From contig JBIOUG010000154.1 of NCBI GenBank assembly GCA_044866775.1, forward strand, positions 1 through 28,142: a DNA stretch of 28,142 nt, given 5' to 3'. The position numbers were made by a program, and so were the translations under genes. Of the stretch, positions 1-6,549 are shown one piece after another. Each line of letters begins with the position of its first letter. Position 1 is the first letter of the stretch. The notes below the pieces were generated by a model, which saw only the letters and a program-made list of their open reading frames with translations, had not been told where the DNA came from and searched no databases. The DNA is from DASUNQ01 sp044866775. GTDB lineage: Bacteria; Acidobacteriota; Thermoanaerobaculia; Multivoradales; UBA5704.

Positions 1-80
1 CCACCAGCTCAATGCCCGGCCGCCTCGGCGCTCACGCGCTCGGCCGGCCTCGACCACCCCGCCCCCGCCCCCCAGGTGGT

Positions 81-287
81 CTACTTTTCAATCTTCACTC
101 TGGACCAGTTTTCAGTGACCATTGACAGCGTCTCCTGCTCGGCCTCGAGCCGCTTCGCCTCGGCGATGACTTCGTCGAGCTCGGCGCGCAAGGGGACGAG
201 GTGCTGCAGCTCGCCGAGGTAGGGCTCCAGGTTGTCGCTCATGATTCCCCAGGCCATGATCTGCTCGGGCAGGGTGCGCGTGACCAT
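81..287 (-). CDS. Small acidic helical protein of unknown function, 68 aa
   Basis: I do not recognise this family. The 68-residue product starts MVTRTLPEQIM and has a charged, heptad-like C-terminal half rich in Glu, Leu, Ala and Arg (LRAELDEVIAEAKRLEAEQE), which suggests a short coiled coil. It has no signal peptide, membrane segment or cysteine. The start is well fixed: a very strong Shine-Dalgarno (GGAGGAGG, 294-301) lies 6 nt before the ATG at 287. The reading frame stays open upstream through the whole palindromic array, so a longer protein of about 290 residues starting inside the repeats is possible in principle, but the Shine-Dalgarno argues for the short form. Transcription into this gene must cross or start within the array, so the repeats may be its leader or control region. 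The gene is certain as an ORF and fairly likely to be real; its function is unknown. Confidence 0.6.
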   Translation of the reverse strand: MVTRTLPEQIMAWGIMSDNLEPYLGELQHLVPLRAELDEVIAEAKRLEAEQETLSMVTENWSRVKIEK

Positions 288-321
288 AGACTTCCTCCTC
301 CGCAATTCGCCTCGGGCGCCT

Positions 322-796
322 GAAATGATTCCCGGAACGACCGGGAAAGGTTTCAGGTGCCTCGAAATGTTTCCCGGATGGACCGGGAAGGGTTTCAGGC
401 GCCTCGAAATGATGTCCGGAACGGCCGGGAAAGGTTTCGAGACGCGAGAAATGATTCCCGGAGCCGCCGGGAAGGGTTTCGACCGCCTCGAAATGTCTCC
501 CGGAGCCGCCGGGAAACTTTTCAGAGCCGCCGGAACGGCCGGCGAGGCGCCGAAAACGATTCCCGGAGCTTCCGGGAAAGGTTTCCGGCCGGCCGAAATG
601 ATTCCCGGAGCGACCGGGAAGCATATCAGAGTTGAGGAAACCTTGCCCCGCCACGCCGGACAGGGTTTCGGCACAGAAGAAATAACTCCCGGCCGGCTCG
701 GCAAACATTTCGCGGCGGCGGAAACCTCTCCCGGCCTGCCCGGGAAGCATTTCGAGGTGCCTGAAACCTTTCCCGGCTCGACCGGGAAGCATTTTC
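322..796. repeat. Tandem array of about 11 palindromic 42-bp repeats
   Basis: Units of about 33 bp begin at 322, 364, 406, 448, 490, 552/553, 595, 637, 679, 721 and 763. The spacing is 42 bp except for one step of about 63 bp (1.5 periods) between 490 and 553. Each unit is a nested dyad: outer GAAA...TTTC and inner TTCCCGG-N4-CCGGGAA. The joints between units are dyads as well (TTTCAGGYGCCTCGAAA at 351-367 and 393-409; TTTCGAGGTGCCTGAAA at 750-766). The true building block is therefore a 21-bp half-unit in alternating orientation, which explains the 1.5-period jump. No conserved CRISPR-like repeat with unique spacers is present. All the period lengths are multiples of 3, so several frames stay open through the array. 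This stretch (288-940) holds no gene I can support. Confidence 0.93.
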
Positions 797-798
797 GC

Positions 799-857
799 GG
801 TGGCGGGACGACGCCGCCACCGTCGCGAGGGCACTCCCCGACCGGCGGGACAGTGCC
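799..857. repeat. Two further hairpins at the distal edge of the array
   Basis: Directly after the last clear 42-bp unit there are two more inverted repeats with different sequence. The first is GGTGGCGG (799-806) with CCGCCACC (814-821). The second is GGCACT (830-835) with AGTGCC (852-857), which encloses CCCG...CGGG. They keep the hairpin pattern of the array but not its TTCCCGG core. They may be diverged units, or part of the upstream region of the decarboxylase gene that starts at 941. Confidence 0.6.
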
Positions 858-940
858 ACCATCATCTGGCAGGCGTTTCCGGCCGGCGGGACCGCGCCGG
901 CGTTGCCCGCAGAGCATACGACCAGAGCGAGGGCGACCGA

Positions 941-2326
941 ATGATCGAGCGCGCAACCCCGACTACCACCCGCGAGCTGCTCTCCGACGCCGCCGCCCGC
1001 GCCTCCCGCTACCTCGACACACTCCCCGAGCGCCGCGTCTCCCCGGCGCCCGAGGCGGTGCGCGCGCTCGCGGCGTGGGACACCGCGTTCCCGGAGGAGC
1101 CGACCGACCCCGCCGAGGTGCTGCGGCTCCTCGACGAGCTGGGCTCGCCCGCCACCATGGCGATGGCGGGCGGACGCTTCTTCGGCTTCGTCATCGGCGG
1201 CGCGCTGCCCGTCACCGTGGCGGCCAACTGGCTGGCGGCGGCCTGGGACCAGAACACCGGCCTCCACACCGTCACACCGGCGACCGCGGAGCTCGAACGC
1301 ATCGCCCTCGGCTGGCTCGTGGACCTCCTCGGGCTCCCGCCCGGGACCGGCGGCGGCTTCGTGACCGGGGCCACGGTCGCCAACTTCACCGCGCTCGCCG
1401 CCGCCCGCCACGCCGTCCTCGCGCAGGTGGGCTGGGACGTCGAAGCGGACGGCTTGTTCGGCGCGCCGCCGATCACCGTCGTCGTCGGCGAGGAGGTGCA
1501 CCCCACTCTGATCAAGGGCCTCGGGCTCCTCGGGCTCGGCCGCTCGCGCGTGGTCACCGTGCCGGTGGACGGCCAGGGCCGCATGCGCGCCGGCGCCCTG
1601 CCGCCGCTCGCGCCGCCGGCGATCGTCTGCCTGCAGGCGGGCAACGTGAACACCGGCGCCTTCGATCCGGCGGTCGAGATCGTGCCGCGCGCCAGGGAGG
1701 CGGGCGCCTGGGTGCACGTGGACGGCGCCTTCGGGCTCTGGGCGGCGGTCGCTCCCGCATTCGCCCACCTCGTGGCCGGCTTCGGCGACGCCGACTCCTG
1801 GGCCACCGACGCGCACAAGTCGCTCAACGTGCCCTACGACAGCGGCCTCGCCTTCGCCCGCGACGCCGAGGCGCTGCGCGCGGCGCTGGCGGTGCGCGCC
1901 AGCTACCTGCCGACCGGCGCCCGCGATCCCTCCGACTTCACGCCCGAGCTGTCGCGCCGGGCGCGCGGCGTCGAGGTGTGGGCGGCGCTGCGCGCGCTCG
2001 GCCGCTCGGGGCTGGCCGAGCTGATCGAGCGCACCTGCCGGCACGCCCGCCGCTTCGCCGCGGGCCTCGCGGCCGCCGGCCACGAGGTGCTCAACGACGT
2101 GGTGTTCAACCAGGTGCTGGTCTCGTTCGGCGACCCGGAGACGACGCGGCGCGTCATCGCCGGCATCCAGGAAGACGGCACCTGCTGGTGCGGCGGCACG
2201 GTGTGGCAGGGCCGCACCGCGATGCGCATCAGCGTCTGCTCGTGGGCGACGACCGACGAGGACGTCGAGAAGAGTCTCGAGGCGATGCTCCGCATCGCGG
2301 GCGCGAGAACGGCGATAAGGCTGTGA
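941..2326 (+). CDS. Pyridoxal-dependent decarboxylase family protein (group II)
   Basis: The 461-residue product belongs to the fold-type I PLP enzymes of the group II amino-acid decarboxylase family (aromatic-L-amino-acid, glutamate and related decarboxylases). The cofactor lysine is K293 in TDAHKSLNVPYD. The preceding HVDGAFG motif carries the aspartate that contacts the pyridine nitrogen, and TGATVANFTALAAARH is the usual phosphate-cup and helix region. Length fits the family. The substrate cannot be read from sequence; several such proteins act on amino acids other than the named ones. The ATG at 941 begins MIERATPTTT, which matches the usual N-terminus of the helical lead-in (LLSDAAARASRYLDTLPERRV). 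The frame is open further upstream into the repeat array, but no better start is visible. GAGGG at about 927-932 could serve as ribosome binding site. The gene stands alone, convergent with the SGNH gene. Confidence 0.88.
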   Translation: MIERATPTTTRELLSDAAARASRYLDTLPERRVSPAPEAVRALAAWDTAFPEEPTDPAEVLRLLDELGSPATMAMAGGRFFGFVIGGALPVTVAANWLAAAWDQNTGLHTVTPATAELERIALGWLVDLLGLPPGTGGGFVTGATVANFTALAAARHAVLAQVGWDVEADGLFGAPPITVVVGEEVHPTLIKGLGLLGLGRSRVVTVPVDGQGRMRAGALPPLAPPAIVCLQAGNVNTGAFDPAVEIVPRAREAGAWVHVDGAFGLWAAVAPAFAHLVAGFGDADSWATDAHKSLNVPYDSGLAFARDAEALRAALAVRASYLPTGARDPSDFTPELSRRARGVEVWAALRALGRSGLAELIERTCRHARRFAAGLAAAGHEVLNDVVFNQVLVSFGDPETTRRVIAGIQEDGTCWCGGTVWQGRTAMRISVCSWATTDEDVEKSLEAMLRIAGARTAIRL

Positions 2327-2385
2327 GCAAGGCTCGCCTGGCCGGATCCTTCGGGCTCAGCCGGTGAAGAAATTCGGTGGGTTCT

Positions 2386-2420
2386 CCGAAAACGCCCGGG
2401 ACGTAGCCCGGGCGCTACGC
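2386..2420. repeat. REP-like palindrome, copy 1
   Basis: A perfect inverted repeat, CGCCCGGG with CCCGGGCG, sits in the 35-bp sequence that starts CCGAAAACGCCCGGG and ends GGGCGCTACGC. The same 35 bp recurs at 3805-3839 with a single visible difference (GTAGCC against GTGGCC) and in the same orientation. Copy 1 lies between the convergent decarboxylase and SGNH genes, where it could also act as a bidirectional terminator, although no T-run follows it. Confidence 0.8.
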
Positions 2421-2458
2421 GGATGACACACGGGAGCCATAGACGTCGTGCGCCGGGC

Positions 2459-3760
2459 CTAACTTGACGGCAGCACCTCGCGGCACAGCCAGTCCGCGAG
2501 CAGGTTGCCCGCCACGCGGTGGCCCTCCGCGTTCCAGTGCCCTTCGCCCGGCGGGGTGTTGGGGAAGCCGTGCAGATACGTGCCGGTGCGCGTCGCCTGG
2601 CGCGCCAGCTCGGGGGCGAGGAGGAGGGCGGGGATGCCCTCGGCGCGGGCCAGCGCTTGGAGGCGGCGCTCGGGGTAGAAGAGGTCCGGCACCCCGAGGC
2701 GGGCGGCGAAGCGGCGGCGCGCGGCGGGGTCCGGATTGACCTGGATGGGCGTCGAGAGAGTGACCACGGCGAAGCGCGCGCCGCCCGCCCGCGCCTCGCG
2801 GTCTAGGGCGCGGATCAGCTCCTCGGTCACCCGCCAGGCGGCGCGCCACGCGCGGTCCTTCGGCGCCGCGTAGACGGCGTTGTCGAGGCCCAGCTCCTGG
2901 AGCGCCGCCTCGCCGCGCGTCGACCGCCGCGCCTTCCACGCGCCGATCCAGCCGTCGGCCGCCGACTTGGCCTGCTTGCCGAGCTGGAGCAGGCGCGAGG
3001 CGTCGAGCAGGCCGTAGAGCGCGCGCCCCGGGAGGCTGCGGCGCAGGCGGTAGCCGCGGCTGGTGCGGAAGGAGTCGTCGAGCACCAGGCGCGAGGGGGG
3101 GCCAAGGCGCGAAGGCGTTCGCGCCGGGCTCCGGACAAGGCGCGAAGGCGTTCGCGCCGGGCTCCGGACACTGGCGAGCGTGAAGTACGGCCTGAGCGGG
3201 TCCTGCTCGAGCGGCCGGTAGTTGTTGCGGACGTCGTTGCCGGCGTAGAAGGCGAGGAGGACGAGGTCGGGCCGGTACTTCCAGACGCGGTGGCGCAGGG
3301 TCAGCAGCTCCTGCGCCGTGCCGTAGCCGGAGACGCCGAAGTCGAGGAGCTCGACGCGGCGGCCGCTCAGCCGCTCGCACCCCTCGAGGCGCCGCTCGGC
3401 CAGCTCCCAGAAGGTGCGGTCGACCGGCACCTGGAGCGACTCGACCATCGAGTCGCCGAGGACGGCGACGCGCAGCTCGCCGGCCGGTTTCGCGACCGGG
3501 TGCTCCTCGTCGCGCAGGCCGTCGCGGTTGATCCGCACCTGCGCGTCGCCCTCCTGCCGCCAGCGGCCCTCGGCTCCCGGCCGCAGGCCCCAGCCGCGGT
3601 CGGGCTCGGGGCGGTAGAAGTTGGGATGGGAGTAGCCGGCGAGGCGCAGCGCCAGCTCGAGCAGGGCGAGAGTGAAGAGCGTGGCGGCGGCGGCCAAGGC
3701 GAGCCGCGCGCGGAGCGGGCGCCGGGGCCTGCCGTGCCGAGAGTTGGAGGGTTGCGCCAA
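2459..3760 (-). CDS. Membrane-anchored SGNH/GDSL-type hydrolase
   Basis: The 433-residue protein has an N-terminal membrane anchor (about residues 20-42, ARLALAAAATLFTLALLELAL) followed by an extracytoplasmic SGNH hydrolase domain. Block I is VAVLGDSMVES with the nucleophile serine, block III is YAGNDVRNNY with its Asn, and the C-terminal catalytic His lies in GEGHWNAEGH. The acidic residue before that His reads Glu rather than the more usual Asp. Such enzymes usually add or remove acetyl groups on polysaccharides. This is the last gene of the SxtJ-carbamoyltransferase-DUF5989-SGNH module, which supports a role in modifying an exported glycan. The start appears to be TTG at 3760, with no clear ribosome binding site. 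An in-frame duplication of 33 bp (3104-3169) inserts two copies of an 11-residue Arg/Pro/Ser-rich segment not expected in the family. Confidence 0.85.
   Translation of the reverse strand: MAQPSNSRHGRPRRPLRARLALAAAATLFTLALLELALRLAGYSHPNFYRPEPDRGWGLRPGAEGRWRQEGDAQVRINRDGLRDEEHPVAKPAGELRVAVLGDSMVESLQVPVDRTFWELAERRLEGCERLSGRRVELLDFGVSGYGTAQELLTLRHRVWKYRPDLVLLAFYAGNDVRNNYRPLEQDPLRPYFTLASVRSPARTPSRLVRSPARTPSRLGPPSRLVLDDSFRTSRGYRLRRSLPGRALYGLLDASRLLQLGKQAKSAADGWIGAWKARRSTRGEAALQELGLDNAVYAAPKDRAWRAAWRVTEELIRALDREARAGGARFAVVTLSTPIQVNPDPAARRRFAARLGVPDLFYPERRLQALARAEGIPALLLAPELARQATRTGTYLHGFPNTPPGEGHWNAEGHRVAGNLLADWLCREVLPSS
3104..3169. repeat. Intragenic tandem 33-bp repeat with GGCGCGAA...TTCGCGCC palindrome
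   Basis: Two identical 33-bp units (3104-3136 and 3137-3169) lie inside the SGNH gene. Each holds a perfect 8-bp-arm palindrome, GGCGCGAA-GGCG-TTCGCGCC (3106-3125 and 3139-3158), followed by GGGCTCCGGAC. A nearly identical sequence, in the opposite orientation, lies inside the carbamoyltransferase gene at 4848-4867. The unit length is divisible by 3, so the reading frame is kept and an 11-residue segment is repeated. Confidence 0.9.
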
Positions 3761-3770
3761 GGCTCGTCGT

Positions 3771-3793
3771 GGGGCGGAGGTTGCCTCCGCCCC
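3771..3793. repeat. Strong hairpin just upstream of the SGNH gene
   Basis: GGGGCGGAGG (3771-3780) and CCTCCGCCCC (3784-3793) form a perfect 10-bp stem with a 3-nt loop, 10 nt upstream of the SGNH start at 3760. With the REP-like element at 3805-3839 and a short GAGGC-TGA-GCCTC hairpin (3846-3858), it fills the gap between the DUF5989 gene and the SGNH gene. In mRNA it could attenuate read-through or stabilise the upstream transcript. Confidence 0.75.
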
Positions 3794-3804
3794 GGAACGC
3801 TGTG

Positions 3805-3839
3805 CCGAAAACGCCCGGGACGTGGCCCGGGCGCTACGC
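3805..3839. repeat. REP-like palindrome, copy 2
   Basis: This is the second copy of the 35-bp palindromic element found at 2386-2420, in the same orientation. Here it is intercistronic, between the DUF5989 gene and the SGNH gene. The two copies bracket the SGNH gene exactly. Confidence 0.8.
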
Positions 3840-3862
3840 CGCTCCGAGGCTGAGCCTCATCA

Positions 3863-4027
3863 TTAGAAGAGCGTGTAGATGAACGGCGCCGCCGCCTGGC
3901 TGGTCACGACGAGCAGCACCACGAGGCCCAGGACGACCACGAAAGGGACGATCCAGTAGACCTTGTTCTGCCGCGCGAACTCCCAGATCTGGCCGAACAG
4001 TGAGCCGACGTAGCCGAGCTTGTGCAT
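3863..4027 (-). CDS. DUF5989 family small membrane protein, 54 aa
   Basis: A short gene of 54 codons plus stop. The protein begins MHKLGYVGSLFGQIWEFARQ, has a single hydrophobic helix (about residues 25-43, WIVPFVVVLGLVVLLVV) and ends AAAPFIYTLF. An amphipathic N-terminus, 'RQNK', one membrane span and a C-terminal 'PFIYTLF' are the pattern I associate with DUF5989 proteins, which are commonly found beside carbamoyltransferase and SxtJ genes. The ATG at 4027 has GGAGGAG about 10 nt upstream. It lies 30 nt after the carbamoyltransferase stop and is very likely cotranscribed. The molecular function is unknown. The family call comes from remembered family features, not a search. Confidence 0.85.
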   Translation of the reverse strand: MHKLGYVGSLFGQIWEFARQNKVYWIVPFVVVLGLVVLLVVTSQAAAPFIYTLF

Positions 4028-4057
4028 GATGACGATGCTCCTCCGGTGACCCTACCA

Positions 4058-6007
4058 TCAATCCAACTGGTACTCCCGCCGCCAGTCGCCCCGCTCCTCC
4101 AGTTTCGGCTGCGCGCGCTTGTCGAGCAGGAACGGGCCGAGCGCCAGCCAGTCCATCTCGGTGCGCATGAAGCAGCGGTAGGCGTCCTCGGGGGTGCAGA
4201 CGATCGGCTCGCCGCGGACGTTGAAGCTGGTGTTGACGATGACCGCGCAGCCGGTCAGCCGCTCGAAGGCGGCGATCAGGTCGTAGTAGCGCGGGTTGGT
4301 CGCGCGGTCGACGGTCTGGATGCGCGCCGAGTAGTCGACGTGGGTGACCGCCGGGATGTCCGAGCGCGGCTGGTTGACCCACGCCAGGAGGTCGTCGCCG
4401 TCCTGGCCGGCGGCGGCGGCAAGCCGCCTTCCAGGAGACTCCAGGCGCCGCTCGGGCCGCACGTCGGCCACCAGCAGCATGTAGGGCGACGGCCGGTCGA
4501 GCTCGAAGTAGTCGGCGGCGCGCTCCTCGAGCACGGTCGGCGCGAACGGGCGGAAGCTCTCGCGGTACTTGATCTTCAGGTTCATGATCGACTGCATCTT
4601 GGGCGAGCGGGCGTCGCCGACGATCGAGCGGTTGCCGAGGGCGCGCGGCCCGAACTCCATCCGCCCGTGGCAGAGCCCCACCACCTGTTCGTCGGCCAGG
4701 AGTCGCGCCAGCCGTTCCGCCCACTCGCCGTCGCCTAGCTCCGCGTACGGGTAGCCGCGGTGATCGAGCCAGGCGCGCACCTCGCCGGGCGCGAACTCCG
4801 GGCCCAGGAGCGCTCCCTGCATCGCGTCGCGCCGGTGATTTGAGCCCGGCGCGAATGCCTTCGCGCCTTGATCGGAGCCCGCCGCGCCGCCGCGCTCCGC
4901 GCCGTCGAGCCGCCGCGGCTTGCCGAGCCCGTTGTGCCAGAAGGCGAGCGGCGCCCCGATCGCCCCGCCCGCGTCGCCCGCCGCCGGCTGGATCCAGAGG
5001 TCGTCGAAGACCCCCTCGCGCAGGAGCTTGCCGTTGGCGACGCAGTTGAGCGCCACGCCGCCGGCCAGGCAGAGGTTCGCCTTGCCGGTCACCTGCCGCG
5101 CCCGCCGCGCCAGCGCCAGCACGACCTCCTCGGTGACCTCCTGGATCGAGCGCGCGAGGTCCATCTCGCGGCGGGTGATGCGCGACTCGGGCGACCGCGC
5201 CGGGCCATCGAAGAGGGCGGCGAAGCGGTCGTTGGTCATCACCAGGCCGTCGAGGTAGCCGAAGTAGTCCATGTTGAGGCGGAACGAGCCGTCCGGCCGC
5301 AGGTCGAGGAGCTCGCGGCGGATGGCGTTGGCGTAGCGCGGCGCGCCGTAGGGGGCGAGGCCCATCAGCTTGTACTCGCCCGAGTTCACCTTGAAGCCGG
5401 TGAAGTAGGTGAAGGCCGAGTAGAGGAGCCCGAGCGAGTGCGGGAACGGGATCTCCTCCAAGATCTCGAGCCGCGCGCCCTCGCCGACGCCGATCGTCGT
5501 CGTCGCCCACTCGCCGACGCCGTCGAGCGTCAGCACCGCGGCCGCGGCGAAGGGGGACGGATAGAAGGCGCTCGCGGCGTGCGACTCGTGGTGCTCGGTG
5601 AAGTAGATCGGCGGCGGCTCCGGGATGCCGCAGGCGGCCAGCGACTCGGCGATCCGCGGCGGGATCCAGAGCTTCTCCTTGAGCCACAGCGGCACCGCCT
5701 GGACGAACGAGGCGAGACCGCGCGGCGCCACCGCGAGGTAGGTCTCGAGGATGCGATGGAACTTGAGGAGCGGCTTGTCGTAGAAGACGACCGCGTCGAG
5801 CGCACGGCTCCTGGCGTCGCCGGCGCTCACGCGGTCCGCGCTCACGCCGCCGGCCTCCAGGCAGTAGCGCACGGCGTGCACCGGGAAGCCGGCGTCGTGC
5901 TTGAGGCGCGAGAAGCGCTCCTCCTGCGCCGCGGCGAGGATGCGGCCGTCCTCGACCAGGGCGGCGGCCGAGTCGTGGTAATAGCAACTGATCCCGAGGA
6001 GCTTCAC
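4058..6007 (-). CDS. NodU/CmcH-family O-carbamoyltransferase
   Basis: The 649-residue enzyme transfers a carbamoyl group from carbamoyl phosphate, through carbamoyl-adenylate, to a hydroxyl of a sugar or other small molecule. The N-terminus MKLLGISCYYHDSAAAL is the family signature (Kae1-like domain). HHESHAASAF (139-148) supplies metal/adenylate-binding histidines, and LCLAGGVALNCVANG belongs to the second ATPase-like lobe. The C-terminal YrdC-like domain contains MEFGPRALGNRSIVGD and NTSFNVRGEPIV. Length is slightly above the usual range because of an insertion around residue 380 (Gly/Arg/Ala-rich, including QGAKAFAPGSN) that carries a palindromic element. The gene starts at ATG 6007, 20 nt after the SxtJ-like gene. 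The acceptor is unknown; the neighbours suggest an exported glycan. Confidence 0.95.
   Translation of the reverse strand: MKLLGISCYYHDSAAALVEDGRILAAAQEERFSRLKHDAGFPVHAVRYCLEAGGVSADRVSAGDARSRALDAVVFYDKPLLKFHRILETYLAVAPRGLASFVQAVPLWLKEKLWIPPRIAESLAACGIPEPPPIYFTEHHESHAASAFYPSPFAAAAVLTLDGVGEWATTTIGVGEGARLEILEEIPFPHSLGLLYSAFTYFTGFKVNSGEYKLMGLAPYGAPRYANAIRRELLDLRPDGSFRLNMDYFGYLDGLVMTNDRFAALFDGPARSPESRITRREMDLARSIQEVTEEVVLALARRARQVTGKANLCLAGGVALNCVANGKLLREGVFDDLWIQPAAGDAGGAIGAPLAFWHNGLGKPRRLDGAERGGAAGSDQGAKAFAPGSNHRRDAMQGALLGPEFAPGEVRAWLDHRGYPYAELGDGEWAERLARLLADEQVVGLCHGRMEFGPRALGNRSIVGDARSPKMQSIMNLKIKYRESFRPFAPTVLEERAADYFELDRPSPYMLLVADVRPERRLESPGRRLAAAAGQDGDDLLAWVNQPRSDIPAVTHVDYSARIQTVDRATNPRYYDLIAAFERLTGCAVIVNTSFNVRGEPIVCTPEDAYRCFMRTEMDWLALGPFLLDKRAQPKLEERGDWRREYQLD
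4848..4867. repeat. Intragenic palindrome GGCGCGAA-TGCC-TTCGCGCC in the carbamoyltransferase gene
   Basis: This is a perfect 8-bp-arm palindrome. Read on the minus strand, AAGGCGCGAAGGC and the following bases to GCCGGGCTC match the SGNH-gene copies over about 28 bp with one difference. The host gene is on the minus strand in both cases, so the element is inserted in opposite orientations relative to the two genes. It falls in a segment between conserved blocks of the enzyme, consistent with a tolerated in-frame insertion. Confidence 0.85.
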
Positions 6008-6027
6008 GGCGCGACGGCTGCGCTTCC

Positions 6028-6507
6028 CTAGAACTGCTTCCGGTAGCCCTCCGGGCCGGCGGTGCGCGCGGCCGGGCGGGTCCAGTAGCTGGGGGCCTGC
6101 GGATCGAAGCCGGTCGTCACGCGCAGCGAGCGCCGCGCGCGGAGCAGGAGGCCGACCGGCAGGAAGAGGCCGTAGAAGAGCAGCGCCATGAGCACCCAGG
6201 TGACGGCGATGCCCACCCAGCGGCCGAAGGCCTCGAGAACGCGGGAGACCCGCGCGTAGGCCGGCGGCGACGCGGCGGCCAGGAGCGCGAGCCCGACGGC
6301 GATCGCCGCCACCAGATACGCGAGCGGGGTACGCCAGAGGAGCCAGAGGGCGACCGCGACCGCGACGCCGGCGAGGGCCTGGACGGCGGCGCGGCGCCGC
6401 AGCGCCCGCGCCGCGCCGGCGCCCGCCGCGGCGCCGGCGGAGGCGTTGCCCCAGCTCCAGCCGGGAGCGGGCAGACTGTTCGCGGGGACCTGCGGCACGG
6501 CGCTCAT
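6028..6507 (-). CDS. SxtJ-family membrane protein
   Basis: The 159-residue integral membrane protein has an Ala-rich N-terminus followed by hydrophobic segments at about 45-62, 64-82 and 100-127. The C-terminus, with RRSLRVTTGFDPQAPSYW and a final YRKQF, resembles SxtJ-family proteins, which typically sit next to a carbamoyltransferase. It is the first gene of the minus-strand module and is followed 20 nt later by the carbamoyltransferase. It is likely a partner or membrane anchor in glycan or metabolite carbamoylation; the exact role is unknown. A possible promoter lies at 6550-6578. Confidence 0.8.
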   Translation of the reverse strand: MSAVPQVPANSLPAPGWSWGNASAGAAAGAGAARALRRRAAVQALAGVAVAVALWLLWRTPLAYLVAAIAVGLALLAAASPPAYARVSRVLEAFGRWVGIAVTWVLMALLFYGLFLPVGLLLRARRSLRVTTGFDPQAPSYWTRPAARTAGPEGYRKQF

Positions 6508-6549
6508 GGTGTTCGCTGCGGGCGCCCGGGCGGACCGGGCAAGCGCCGT

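Noticed and set aside
1..80. Gene end or RNA in the first 80 bp
   Set aside because: GC-rich sequence with short self-complementary stretches but no supportable frame or RNA signature.
322..796. CRISPR array
   Set aside because: Palindromic units repeat at 42 bp without unique spacers. The 'spacers' are themselves repeated dyads, and no cas genes are nearby.
322..796. Integron attC array or cassette sites
   Set aside because: No integrase, no RYYYAAC-type core sites and no cassette genes between the repeats.
232..2367. Open frame of about 700 codons running through the repeat array and the decarboxylase gene
   Set aside because: It is out of frame with the recognisable PLP decarboxylase and gives low-complexity Arg/Ala/Gly sequence. 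The frame is open only because the repeat length is a multiple of 3.
3834..5987. Long alternative frame over the carbamoyltransferase
   Set aside because: It is a shifted-frame shadow; the carbamoyltransferase frame carries all family motifs.
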